From Bedellia somnulentella (lineage: Eukaryota; Arthropoda; Insecta; Lepidoptera; Bedelliidae): 64,000 bases of DNA. Below are positions 45,801-57,272 of the stretch, one piece after another. The notes beneath the pieces were generated by a model, which did no database searches, was not told the DNA's origin, and saw only the letters and a program-made list of their open reading frames with translations. Where the stretch lies: the NCBI GenBank assembly GCA_963576735.1, contig OY755186.1, positions 13,007,970 to 13,071,969 on the forward strand, written 5' to 3'. The first letter of the stretch is position 1. The number at the start of each line of letters is the position of its first letter. The position numbers were made by a program, and so were the translations under genes.

Positions 45801-48800
45801 TTGATGATAAGTTAGTCTAAGTGAGAGTGATTGGGTTGTCAACTAATTTTATTTTTGATGCTTAAGATTGGCAATTGAATTAATGAAGAAAGCAGATGGT
45901 GAGAATTTCAAATATCTAAACTATATTATTATTATTATTTATTATTATTATTATTAAAATATATGGTTTATACATGGATTTAGTATGCTATACTTATCGG
46001 TTTACATAAATAAAAAAACGGCTGCCTACTGATGTTTTTTTTTATAGCAGGGTTGTTATTAAATAGATGGCGACGGTATTAAATGTAGTTGACCTTAAAT
46101 TATATTGCTTACGTCACCTTTTAAATAGTTAAAATAGTCTCAAACCCAATCGCTTATACTAAAACCCTCTAAGGACAAAATATAATTTCCCAAGACTCCC
46201 TATACCAACAGATTTAACTCTTTCCACCCAACAATCCTTACTTACTCAACCGACTAATAGTGTAACGCTTACAGGATGAGTAGCAAAGTAGATAAGGCTG
46301 AGCACACACGGGCCAACGTGCCCCGACATAGCATAGGTGCTGCTGACAACGGCTGAGGAAGACAGATGGTCTTGAGGAGGTAATGAGCATCTTGAGGAAA
46401 GGGGTAGTGTGGAGATGGAATTTTGAAACCGGGTTTAGTTAGGGTGTTTTGTAAAGTGAAGTGTATTTGTACGATTGCTATTGCTGGGATGAAGTTTGGA
46501 AAATATTGTGAGAAGATTGTGATATCAATATATTGTTGAGGTATCGATTGAAGGACTTTTATTTATTTTCAATTAACAACTACAAATATACTAAATTGGT
46601 AAAATAAATCTTTACCAACGTTTAGAAAATTTTCTTTGCCAAACTTACATATTATACTGCATGCATATCTAAATTATATAGCATGACTTTTAAAAAAAAA
46701 TTGCGATAGTTTATAAATCGTTTGCAAATTTAAAAAAAATAGAACCTTATCATTTAAAAATGTTAGAACAGCTTAAAAAAATTCAACAAAAATATAAGTG
46801 CAAATACATACTAACTTGTTCTCAAAATGAGGTCATGTGAAACCTTTTTATTTTTATGCACCTAATCCTATTTTTCATTACAAAGTGGTCTCCACACTAG
46901 TATGCATCCGTACCGAGTTGTCGGCTGCACGCGTGTTCTATCGCACATCTGAATCTGCCAAGTCGCGGTTGCCAACTCATCTATTGCAATTAAACGCTCC
47001 ATTTCACTCTTGAAACTTCCACGTAAATACGTATTTCAATAACGCTTTCGTATTGTTATGATTGGAGGCGGGAATTGTCAAGTTTCGTGAAACGTAATGT
47101 GTGTATTCTTAGATTAAGTAAAAACTCTACATCGTATGCGGAACATACTTTTAGAATTAATTATTACGCGGCGTCTTTTGGAAACTTAAGACGTATTATA
47201 TGGTATAATTATAGGAATTTGGTGTAAAAGTTTTCCAACTGAATTGTCCAACGTTGTGTACAGAGGCCAAAAATCATAATTACCCCAAACGAAATTCGCG
47301 AAAATGTATGGGATGGTGGTATACATAGTTTGCCAATTAGAAATTAGTCAGTGTGAAAATAAGGATATCTTAAAAAATATCGTAAAAACTATATGTTAAG
47401 TTGGTAAAATCATGTTAAAACCTCCTGTTCTGGTTCTGGGTCTATGGTAACAATTCACAAAACACAATTTAGTTCTTTGTCAACCAATCAATTTGTAAAT
47501 AGAACGAATTCATTAAAACTAAAAGCTAGCATGTCAGCTACATACCAGCCATGTAGGTATATCTCGAGATAACAAACCTCTTTGGTGATGTTCCTGCGAG
47601 AGGTCTGATGGATTACCCTTCAAGTGAGATGCGTGTTCGTCGTAGTTAATTGTCTGGATGTCCGCTACCAAATTTGTCATTAGCTCAGCACACTGCCTTT
47701 GTTTGGTCATTTGACGAATGTTTGTGCGATAAAATTGATGTAATGGGGTTTCGTTTGGTTGCCCATTGTTTTTGGGAATAGCTTTTCAATTTAACATTCC
47801 TTATTCGTGTATTAACTTATCAATTTGGAGTTTGAGTGCTATAATATTAGTGAGAGAAGTATTGTCTTACTCTCATTACAACTTTTATTTTAATAGCATA
47901 TCGGAAAGCTCATTTAGAAATTATTTAATACTTTCATTATCTTCGAATTATAATTTATGACCCAGTTTTTTGAATAGAATCTAAAAATAGTATTCAAAGA
48001 TAGTTGAAATCCCAAGAAAATACTGCAAACCGAAGTGCTTCAAGCTTAGTTATATTAGAAATTCAAAGCCACCGATTATTCGTAGAAAATAATTATTGCT
48101 TGTACTTCTAATTTCTTTTCTCCTTTCTTATAGTGAATAAAATTTGAAAATTTCCGAGTAACGAACGGGCTTAAGCCGTCACTAGCAATTATTTTTCGCT
48201 CGCAGAAATTCGAGACTTAACAAAATTTAAATCGCTTACCGCTTTACGGGACGGAATAAAGAAAAAGCATTGCGTATCTTCAAAGGTGGTTACAACCCTT
48301 TTGGGCACGAGGGAGGGGGGTGCGGGGTGTACGCACTGTAGTATAGAAAACTTGTGTTAGCCCAGTTCCGAGCCTTTGTAACATCATTTTGGGACTTTGA
48401 AGGAAAGAGTTGATGGTCTTGGTACTTGATATTTTTTTTCATTTGTTAATATTCGTAGTTTTAGTTTGCTTTTAATTGAAAAGTTTAGAGAGTATAAGAA
48501 GTACCTGATTCTTGTCATACAAGCCCTTTTATTCTTAAATCATACTATATTGGACGCCTGCTTTTTTAGGCAAATTAAATACATATATATGTTCTGAATG
48601 TGCCCTCCAGGGTTCTAAATATCTTTTTTATTTAAGGACTTTACAAAATAAAACTTATCTTCTTTTAGCAGCCAATTTCTTAACTGCAGTAAGTACACAT
48701 CTATGATAAATTACGTTAATTTAGCAAACCTCTTAAATTGTATTTTTTAAGTTCGAAGATGCATTTACAATACATTCGGCTATTAATAAACAATTTGTAT

Positions 48801-49689
48801 AAAATTTGTATACATGAATGGAACTAAAATAATATATGAAAAAGTACAACAATTATGTTGACTAAGTTCTGACCTTATAAACCATAAAAAGAGTGTATAT
48901 GTACAATTGGAATAAAAAATATGCACAATCCTGCTAATATTATCACATCACACTACAAAAACTAAAAAGGATTTAAATTATTCTCAGAAGTATCAAGACA
49001 ATCTAACCATGGTACAACTTTATAATTTAAGAAGAAGAAACAGCCCATAAGAAATAAATGTAAAGAAAGGGAAGAACCATTTGGACCCCGAAAGGGTTGG
49101 ACGGGGTGTGAAAGCACCCCAGCTTATACAGACACGAATTTTCATCATAGTATGCGTAAATTCTTCTATTGTGTTCGTAAAATTTTTGCTCGCAAGATTT
49201 AAATCTAAGAAGCATGTATTTAAATGGGTTCTTTCGGTTCTTTGTTTCATTAAAGGGTGAAGGGTCGTGTAGAGTTTCCGCAAATAATACCCCTGTTCTG
49301 TTTTGGAAAATTATTTGGTGAATTATTATTCCAGGTGGTTTTAGTTGCATGACATTCACAAGAAAAAGATCTTAATACATAGTTTTTCCACTTCAGTTTA
49401 TGCATCTATTGTAGTTCATTAAGCAGATCAGCGCGTAGTGAACCATGTGTTAAAATAACGTAAAGGTCACCGTATGGCTAAGCTCATATTCATTTATACT
49501 GAACGTTATATTTTCACCTTTAACCTCGAAAAAATCTAAATTTAACTGGTTTTTATGCAGAAAACGTAAGTTTTAATTCTCAGTGAAGTAAATATGCCTT
49601 AACCAATGTGTTTTTTCTGAATTCATATTTGGTTAATCAATCATGGTAAAGGAAATTGTCGTAAGAAAACCTATTTTTAGTGTTGATTT
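45801..49689. other. Mostly repeat-free stretch
   Basis: An (ATT)n run is at 45928-45955. No family A or B copy. A LINE scrap is at 48513-48575 (listed). GC-richer patches at 46900-47000 and 48285-48335 (AGGGAGGGGGGTGCGGGG) could be regulatory. The frames near 49020-49359 have no known domain. Confidence 0.3.
48513..48575 (-). mobile_element. LINE coding scrap
   Basis: CATACAAGCCCTTTTATTCT and GGACGCCTGCTTTTTTAG match the complement of the RACMRR-coding part of the RTE-like LINE. Only about 60 bases. Confidence 0.5.
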
Positions 49690-49856
49690 AAATATCCTTA
49701 CCCATCCCTTTCTCTTAGGTGTCATATGAGGCGGTTAACAATACGTTGGTTTTAATTGTGTAACAGATTTACAATCCCAAAGTTTTTTTTTAAGTTACTT
49801 CATTCCAAAGGTACTGCTACCCTCCTGTGGGATAATACCCGTGAGTATATAGATAT
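49690..49856 (+). repeat. Decayed family A copy
   Basis: AGGTGTCATATGAGGCGGTT near the start and CTGTGGGATAATACCCGTGA then GTATATAG at the end fit family A. Confidence 0.5.
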
Positions 49857-49879
49857 TTGTGAGTAACATGAAAGATTTG

Positions 49880-50060
49880 CATTCCGTGCATTTGATCTAA
49901 GCGGTTTAAACAAAACATGGATACACTGGCTCTGGCTACCCCTTTTAGGGATTTATAGCCGTGAGTATATGTATATATGTATGGATACTCTGAACACCAG
50001 GTGACAAGAATGCTAAATGCACTTCAGAAGTTTAAGTACCTCGGCCACCTCTTTGTAAAT
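49880..50060 (+). repeat. Decayed family B 3' part, interrupted
   Basis: CAAAACATGGATAC resumes after an insertion as TCTGAACACCAGGTGACA, then TAAGTACCTCGGCCACCTC. This is the family B order (CAAAACGTGGGTACTCTGAA), split by the 56-bp family A tail at 49925-49980. Confidence 0.65.
49925..49980 (+). mobile_element. Ultra-short family A tail inserted in family B
   Basis: GGCTCTGGCTACCCC to GTATATATGT is the last ~55 bases of family A. ATGGATAC at 49917-49924 and 49981-49988 is the likely target duplication. Confidence 0.75.
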
Positions 50061-50273
50061 CTTCATCCAGTTGCCGAGAGGGGAAGATATTTGAATATTA
50101 AGAATTGATGATCGTGGTTGTTAAGTAAATAGTAAAATGTTGTAGTCACTATTTTCTCAGTTTTAGCACTCTTGATAGAGTGGTCGTGGTCGTCATTTCG
50201 GTCGGGTGACCCGACACTATACAATGCATTAAAGAGAAGTAATGTTTCCATACGTTTTTGTAAATCAAAACAT

Positions 50274-50446
50274 AGCTAGATGAGTTTCCTTACGATGATG
50301 TCTTACAATTATCAGCATTCATAATTTAATGATGACGATGAACACATATGACTTAAGAAAAGACACATTTTTGTATGCCCAACTCAAGAATTTGAAATAC
50401 GTCACCTGCATTAGAAGCGGTGGTTTTTCCACTGAGCTATCAAAGT
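50274..50446 (-). repeat. Decayed family B head and body
   Basis: GTTTCCTTACGATGATGTC, GACTTAAGAAAAGACAC and TTTTTCCACTGAGCTATCA keep the family B order; the tRNA-like head is still visible at the right. Confidence 0.65.
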
Positions 50447-50605
50447 TACTGGGAATTTAGAGATTAAATTCCGAAAAAAAATCCTAGAAGTTTACCATTT
50501 CGGTATCCAAAAAAAATTAACCTCTTTCCGTGATCTATGGCCAGTCATATCGAACATTAAAATTGCTAACGTCTAGTTCTGATTTTTTATATAATGTTAG
50601 GATCA

Positions 50606-50850
50606 TCTTGCTGTGTAGTGTCGGCTTAGAATAGCACTACCCTATTTCTTCCGGTGGGTGTACGTAAGAGGTGACTAACGGTATTGGGGCTTTTAAGGGA
50701 TTTTTGGGCGATGCGGTTGGAGACCCATCACCAACAACCTTTATTTCACCATCTTTTCCCCATGCAACTTCGAAAAGTGGCTGAGGAATTTCTAATTCCT
50801 TAGCTCTGGCTACCCCTTCTAGGGATTTATAGTCGTGAGTATATGTATGT
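50606..50850 (+). mobile_element. Family A retroposon, full length
   Basis: Nearly unaltered. It sits between ATGTTAGGATCA at 50594-50605 and 50851-50862; at least TTAGGATCA is not tail. The long antisense frame here is very like that at 28061 because both read the same repeat. Confidence 0.93.
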
Positions 50851-51307
50851 ATGTTAGGATCACTACCAGTAGCGTACATGCAAATTTGCAGCTTCTTAAG
50901 ACATGTGCTAACTTTGCAGCAATCGAAAAACCCCGAAATTTTCGCACTGCTTTGGTATCGTCAATATAAATCCTAAAATATGCGTTTTTGGTAAATATTT
51001 TCGATACCTTCTAAAATAAAACTAAAATCGCTACAATTTAACACCAAAACCAGCTTTGGACGTAGGATACGTAACGAAGTACAGTTCTCCAATAAAATTT
51101 GTTTTTCCTAAAATGTAAGATAAGGCTAGTAAATCGAAATGTAGTATGTATGTTAGTGTGTATTTATTTGACCGTAATATTTATTGAATTACAGGTGAAT
51201 TCATTTATAATACTGCCCATATGTATGCTTTGTATACATTACAAACACTTTATTAAAGCCCTGACTTACTTGCGGTGGGAAATCATATACATACATACAT
51301 ACATATA

Positions 51308-51676
51308 ACGACCGTGATAGCCCAGTGGGTAGAACACTCGGTTATCGTGCAAACGACTAATGTTCAAATCTGGGTCGGGCCTACACCAATTTGTCTTTTC
51401 TAAAGACATATGTGTGGTTAATTTATCATATTTGTTAACGGTGAGGGAAAACATCGTGAGGAAACCCACTTGGCTGAGTTGTACTTAGTCATGTGACAGT
51501 GTATTCATACAAAACGGCGATAGGCCTGCCCCCTATCATGTGAGTACACTGTCCATGCAAAACGTGGGTACTCTGAACACCAAGTGACAAAGTCACGTGA
51601 TATTCAGAATTATTAGTACCTCTGCCAAGACCTTCGGGTATATTCGGCGTGAACGTTTATGTTATGTTATTATGTT
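51308..51676 (+). mobile_element. Family B SINE, inserted in a family A tail
   Basis: A full B copy from ACCGTGATAGCCCAGTGGG to the TTATGTTATTATG tail. An ATAC repeat lies on its left (51284-51303) and another begins the family A element on its right, so B probably landed in the simple tail of that A copy. Confidence 0.87.
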
Positions 51677-51908
51677 TACATACATATACTCATGGCTATA
51701 ATTCCCAAAACGGGGTAGCCAGAGCTTTGGAATGAGAAATTTCTCAGCCACTTTTGGAAGTTGAGTCTGGAAAAGATGTTAAGAATAAATGTTTTTGGTG
51801 ACGGGTGTCCAACCATATCGCCCAAAAATCACTTGAAAAGCCCCTATACCCTTTGCCGCCTCTTACGATCACCTACGGGTAGAAATGGGGTAGTGTTATT
51901 CTAAGCCT
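51677..51908 (-). mobile_element. Family A retroposon
   Basis: ACATACATATACTCATGGC to GTAGTGTTATTCTAAGCC. The head is truncated at CTAAGCC. It belongs to the variant with CCTACGGGTAGAAATGGGG. Confidence 0.85.
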
Positions 51909-53339
51909 AAGGAAAAATAAACATGTTTGCATTATGACATTTGCTACTTTTTAATTTAAACCTTTTATATTAGTGGCTCGACTAAGTAAAACTTGATTTG
52001 GATGAAATATTCGATCATTGATTTGTGGCTTAATTTAACAAAACACATGAATAACTGTGACATGATTATACTTTAAAAGATAAAAAATACCGTCTATGGG
52101 AAAAAGTCTTATTACTATAATTCTAACCACCACTATGTTATTTACTAGCACCCTGAAAAGTTTGTTTAAGCCCTTGCTTAACCGTCTAAGTCAGAGAAAC
52201 CATTTGAAATCGAAGATAAAAAAGGCGATTAACGCCTCAGAAACTCTTTATCGTAAGTAAATATCCCCTTCACAGTTAAAGCCCCACAAACGACGAAAGA
52301 AGTCTTAAAACAATTCGGAACAAGATCTCAAGAAAAACAGAGAGAAAGTGTCATCTTATATCGAAACTCAATACCAATTAAAATGGTCCGTTTTTTCCAA
52401 CCATCTCCGGCTGTCAGCCTTGTAGTACGATTCAAATTAAGGAATATTCGCATTGAGTCGTCTCCAACTCATTTAAATTAAGCTTTTGAAAAAGTCTCAT
52501 ATCTTCTTTACCCGAGGCGCGGCGTACATCAAAGGGGCGTGGGAGGTAAAGGGGTAAGGTATTTTTCTTCGAGGGGGCAGGGGGGAGTGGCAAAAATGCG
52601 TATCGACTCACACACTGGTGCGTAAGTAAATATACAAACGCACACTAGCGTCGTGACACTGTATGTAAAACACTTTAAGAAGCGACGAAGAAATGCGAGG
52701 AGCTTACAAGGCACAGGGTGTTTCTGATCGATATTCAATTATTTATTTTATATTTAAGGTTAAACCATAGTAGTCAAAGATTTATCATAGGGTATGTTCC
52801 TGTGGTGAAAATTATACATAAATGGTACATACACACATACAAACTTAATAGCTTCTTAAAGGAGTAACCTAACTGACAAAAGACAAGCCAGTCTTTTGGC
52901 AGTCACCTTTATTTGCAAAAAAATCAAAGATTATGAGATGAATGACCAACGGTCTTGACCTCATCACCCGTAAATCCCTTTATAATATTTCTATTCTCAA
53001 GACAACTAACACGACCCATCTTGTAAAAAATATACCGTAAAAAATATACACATTTTAATCGTTAATAAAATATTAATACGACACACAGTTATATTTTCTT
53101 ATGTATTAACAGGCCATTATTTTACTGTATTAAGTATATTATAGATCAGAACTTCTATTCGGTAAGCTCTAGCATCTTATAACTTAAAATTGATATCTAT
53201 ACAAACCATTCTGTCCTTGATTCTTACAAACATAACGATAAAATAAAATAAAGAAAAATAATTTTTTTTACAGGTTTTTTTAAAATAATTACAATAAGAT
53301 GTTCATGTGATTTTTAAATCACCCTGAGTGCTCTGGTGC
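51909..53339. other. Repeat-free stretch with a GC-rich island
   Basis: GGGGCGTGGGAGGTAAAGGG at 52536 and GAGGGGGCAGGGGGGAGTGG at 52571 form a G-rich island. No coding domain. The surrounding DNA is AT-rich. Confidence 0.3.
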
Positions 53340-53470
53340 TGACGGTCGGCTAAAAAGCGAAAGGGTTGCGGAGACGATCGCCACCCCCGTCTTACCCCCT
53401 GTCCACCACCTTCTTACAGCCTTTTTACAGAGGGTGGGCCCCACAGACTACAGAAAATGTAGAAACACGC
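53340..53470. promoter_or_regulatory. GC-rich island with C runs
   Basis: CGATCGCCACCCCCGTCTTA, CCCCCTGTCCACCACC and AGGGTGGGCCCCACAG. Composition matches the other islands. Confidence 0.2.
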
Positions 53471-53714
53471 ACCCATTTATTGACGTTGATTTATGTCGCG
53501 GAATTAATGTGACAAATATTTAGGCATTAGTATTTAAATTAGTTGTTTTGTTTGCTGTGTATTAGTTCTCTTTGTAATCAATTCTAAAAAACAACTGGAT
53601 CGTTTCCAAAAATATTTCAGATTTTTCAACAAAAGAAATAACATAATCATTGATAATTATTAATTATAGTTCAATAGTAAATCCATAGTTAGGAATGAAT
53701 AGGTTGCTTTTCAT

Positions 53715-54135
53715 TTTACTTTGCGAATTGCTGTAAGAATATATGTTGATTATGTATCTGAAAGTGTCGCAAAGAATGCTGAAGCGACTGAAGTGGGAGT
53801 ACCCGGTCGAGGGGGTAATTGCAAAATAAAATTAGCCGAACGGGTACGTGCTCAATTTGCGCCTCCCGACACTGATTTGTTTTGCTCTCTCTCGCCAACG
53901 AACGTAATGCTCGTCCTTTCCGAACGTTTCTGTACTCTGTGCCCGCATTTTCTTAGCCTATATAGTATTGATCTGGTGTTACGTTCTGCCATATTGTTTC
54001 AGGCTCCCGACCGTTATAAAGGTCCGTACGAATACACGTTATTGTTCTATATCTATGTCGCAGTCTCGCTCCAATATCCAACGCAATATCCAAGTCAATA
54101 AGTTGTGTAGCCAAAAGTTGACGACTTTATTGAAA
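53715..54135 (+). promoter_or_regulatory. Promoter- or LTR-like segment
   Basis: A 126-codon frame (53721-54101) shows no known domain. The DNA has a TATATAG box at 53959, a TTATAAAGG at 54014 and TCAATAAG near 54094. It ends in an imperfect hairpin (CAATAAGTTGT against ACGACTTTATTG, 54091-54132). This order suits an LTR with promoter and polyadenylation signals, or a host promoter. TG..CA ends and target duplication were not found. Confidence 0.3.
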
Positions 54136-54189
54136 TAAAAAAGAAGTTTAGTGAAAAAAGTAAAACATTCTCCAAGAGATTTCATCCAC

Positions 54190-54725
54190 GGGAATGTTTA
54201 AAAAGGCGTCTAAAAGTTTCGGAGGCCGAGGCCGGACGCCGCGGAGTCAATGCCTTTTTTCTTTCGCTTTTTCTTTCTTTTCCGGTTGAACTTTTACAAA
54301 GTTTTATTTTGAGGAAGTTCCACGGGTGTCAGTTTGGCGTTCGTCCGCAATTTTCTGCGGTTTGCGCTGATAATTGCGAGCGCAGGTGTCGTTCTTTTAC
54401 TTTCAATTTCGTGTTGAAATCTTTGAGTGGGCGACCAATGCGTGACGGGTTCACTTCCTATATACACATGAGGGCGTGAGGGAAATGTTTCGTGTATGTA
54501 TGTGGCACGCCCACCGGCCGGGTAGTCGGGTGCCCCAGTTCCGTGGCATGTATGTGTTATGTGGCTCACATGTGGGCGTGTGTAGCGCAGTGCGCATGAC
54601 GTGGGCGTGGCCTCGTGTGTACGTCACGTAGTTGTGTGACAACAGTCGCTGTCACACCACCGCGCTACGTTATAACTGTTTATTGCATTTATCTTAGCCG
54701 CTGCCGACTTGCTGCGACACAGCGC
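54190..54725. promoter_or_regulatory. Candidate enhancer or promoter region (KLF/Sp and CRE-like motifs)
   Basis: One of the longest CG-rich stretches of the window. GGGCGTG or its complement occurs at about 54472, 54506, 54574 and 54603, next to GCATGACG and TACGTCACGTAG. An upstream part has GGAGGCCGAGGCCGGACGCC (54220). No repeat family is recognised in it. Regulatory role inferred from motifs only. Confidence 0.35.
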
Positions 54726-55245
54726 GGGCGTAACAATAAATGACTGTGAATTTATTCCTGCTTAGAATAGCACGGGTAAGATTCAAGGTAATTAATCGCC
54801 GAATTGGCTATTCCGAGTATTCGGTAGCTATAATGAGGTGAGATTGAGATTAAAACTTCGCTAAATGGGACCGGAGGAAGGATTAATGATGAACATTTTT
54901 TGAAGTAGTCCTAAGTGCTTTTCTAATACATTTTTACTTATTCTAACCCTTTAATTTCAACAAGCATTAACAGGGATTCAAACATTCAAGGCAGTAAGAT
55001 TTTTTTCTCATTTAAAGAGAAATGTAAGTTACTCTTGTAACTTCTATTTCAATGAATTATTGCTAACACTTTGTAATCGTAGCTAAGTATGTAAGTTGAT
55101 ATTATGCGTTAGCCTTTATCAAGTCCAACTAAAATGGTTTGTCTACTTTCACTAATAACATAACATGGTTGAGGTCGAGTTAAGATCTCGGAGATCGGTT
55201 TGAAATATGCGTGCTTTATATACAAGATTTGTATTATCTGTTTGG
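54726..55245. other. AT-rich spacer
   Basis: No feature supported. Confidence 0.35.
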
Positions 55246-55283
55246 TAGTGTTGGCTTAGAATATCTCTTACTTTCTTTTCCAT
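55246..55283 (+). repeat. Family A head fragment joined to a LINE tail
   Basis: GGTAGTGTTGGCTTAGAATA is the first part of family A. The DNA continues, after removing the inserted family B, into GAATGGGAATAATGGGCGTG and GAGTATAAGTAAGTAAG (55580-55617), which is the RTE-like LINE tail, not that of family A. Confidence 0.6.
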
Positions 55284-55557
55284 TTCATTTTTCAATTTAT
55301 CATGGTTGCTAACGGTGAGGGAAAACATCGTGAGGAAACCCACATGACTGAGTTGTACTTAGTCATGTGACAGTGTATTCGTACAAAACGGCGATAGGCC
55401 TGCCCCCTATCACGTGAGTACACTGTCTAAGCAAAACGTGGGTACCTTCTCTGGAAACTAGATGGCGCTTGCCATGTGAGTTCAGGAGCATTGGTACCTC
55501 TGCCAACCCCTTCGGGGATAAACGGCGTGAACGTTTATGTTATGTTATTATGTTATG
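55284..55557 (+). mobile_element. Family B SINE, 5'-truncated, variant 3' region
   Basis: It starts inside the body (TTTATCATGGTTGCTAACGG). TTTCTTTTCCAT at 55272-55283 and 55558-55569 is the target duplication. Between 55446 and 55490 it has TTCTCTGGAAACTAGATGGC instead of the usual CTCTGAACACCAGGTGAC: a distinct subfamily or a gene-conversion patch. Confidence 0.88.
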
Positions 55558-55569
55558 TTTCTTTTCCAT

Positions 55570-55620
55570 AGTTGTTAGGAGAATGGGAATAATGGGCGTG
55601 AGTATAAGTAAGTAAGTGTT
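55570..55620 (+). mobile_element. RTE-like LINE tail
   Basis: GGGAATAATGGGCGTGAGTA then TAAGTAAGTAAGT, identical in kind to the tail at 40676. It completes the chimera that begins at 55246. Confidence 0.65.
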
Positions 55621-55928
55621 AAGAGGTGACTTAGGATTTGAAGATTTTCCGATTTAAGTTCCACCAATATTTTTTCTAAATTCATCTGGAACCTATATCA
55701 TACGGAATAGAACCTACAATGCTTATAGGCACGTAGGCATACAAAATTAGTCTTAATCGTTTTCTATATTATTATCAAGTCAATATTTCAAATCACACGG
55801 CAACTCAGATAAGACGGACAAATCTAGGCCATAGTTTTGTCCTAATTGGTACAATGGTTTTAGGGTCACACAATAAAGCCTTTAAAAGTGACTGATAAAC
55901 TATGATTTGGAACCTATGGCTACCTCTT
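55621..55928. other. AT-rich spacer
   Basis: No feature supported. Confidence 0.35.
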
Positions 55929-55939
55929 ATTAACATACA

Positions 55940-56199
55940 TACATACATATACTCAAGGCTATCAATCCCTAGATGGGGTAGCCAGAGCTAAGGAATCAGA
56001 AATTTCTCAGCCACTTTTGGAAAGTTAAGTGGGGAAAAGATGGTAAAATAAAGGTTGTTGGTGATGGGTCTCCAACCGCATCGCCCAAAAATACCTTTAA
56101 AGCCCCAATACCGTTAGTCGCCTCTTACGTACACCCGACGGAAGAATTGGGGTAGTGCTATTCTAAGCCGACACTACACAGCATCCGACACTACACAGC
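55940..56199 (-). mobile_element. Family A retroposon with a duplicated head
   Basis: Full length. The last 19 bases CCGACACTACACAGCAT occur twice in tandem at 56168-56200. ATTAACATACA at 55929-55939 and 56200-56210 is the target duplication. Confidence 0.9.
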
Positions 56200-56287
56200 A
56201 TTAACATACAGATTTGAATGTATGTATGTATGCATGTACAATGACTAAGTCTTAATAAAATACTTAAGAATGTCAGTACTTTTTCAA

Positions 56288-57091
56288 TTATTTCAGACTA
56301 GTGGATTGGCCCAGCTTCGCACGGGTAGCGTAGTTTTAAAAATATCTGAGGTTTCTTCAATCACTGCTCAACCTTTGTGAAATTTAGCGCAACTTATAGC
56401 ACTCCTGAATAGTGAAGCTTTGTGATTGTGAAAGCGCTTTAATGAAAGGTTCAGTATCTCCGAAAATAATCCCATGCAAACAAACAAACAGAGTTACAAA
56501 TTTTGCATACATCATACATATACTCACGGCTATCTTTTGCCCGAGCAACCATTACTAAAAAAATAATCCATATAGCACGATTCAGTATACACGTGCGACG
56601 ACAGGACGCGATGGCTTATTTCATGTATAAGTTTGGTGTTTCTATACCGATTTCTATGATTATTTTTTTATTGAAAAGGTAATAATGTAAACTTTTTAAA
56701 ATGAGAGATGAATGAGAGAACTATAAACGTAAGAGTAAACAAATTTAATCAGAATGCTCCGAACTGGTAAGCTATCAGGACTTACACGTGTTATTGTGAG
56801 TCAACCATAAAAGATAGACATATGCTGTTCAGGATATTTTTTAGACACTTTTATGTAAAATATTTCCGTCATACATGATTTCTATGTAACTTTAACCATT
56901 AAGGCTGCACACGCGACGGAAGCTTAAAAAATGGAGTAACTTTCCCCGTTTTCCCAAAGTTTCCCAAAACTCCCCTTCACTACTCTGCTGGAAAGTATAC
57001 AAAAACCTGCCCAGGAGTATGAAGAATAATTCTACCAAGTTTCGTTAAAATCCGTCGAGTAGTTTTTGTTTCCATAAGGAACATACAAACC

Positions 57092-57151
<60 letters not shown>

Positions 57152-57272
57152 AAAATTTTACTGATTTCATTTTTGGCATCAGTATCGATCACTGATCACC
57201 CCCTGATAGTTATTTTGAAAATATATTTAATGTACAGAATTGACCTCTCTACAGATTTATTATAAGTATAGA
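56288..57272 (+). mobile_element. Dispersed arthropod repeat (CCCAGCTTCGCACGGGTA type)
   Basis: The left end GGCCCAGCTTCGCACGGGTA and the right end TTTATTATAAGTATAGAT match a type widely dispersed in arthropod genomes. A (GACA)n run at about 57090-57150 is its 3' simple repeat. A family A scrap at 56508-56533 interrupts it. Class not determined; no coding frame except repeat translation. Confidence 0.55.
56508..56533 (-). mobile_element. Minimal family A tail
   Basis: CATCATACATATACTCACGG, 26 bases, framed loosely by TTTTGC. Probably a very short insertion like the one at 49925. Confidence 0.45.

Noticed and set aside
49020..49359. Two overlapping minus frames of 87 and 110 codons
   Set aside because: Same DNA read in two frames, with no known domain in either.
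56980..57192. Cys-rich SVCLSVCL repeat protein
   Set aside because: A translation of a (GACA)n simple repeat inside a transposon.
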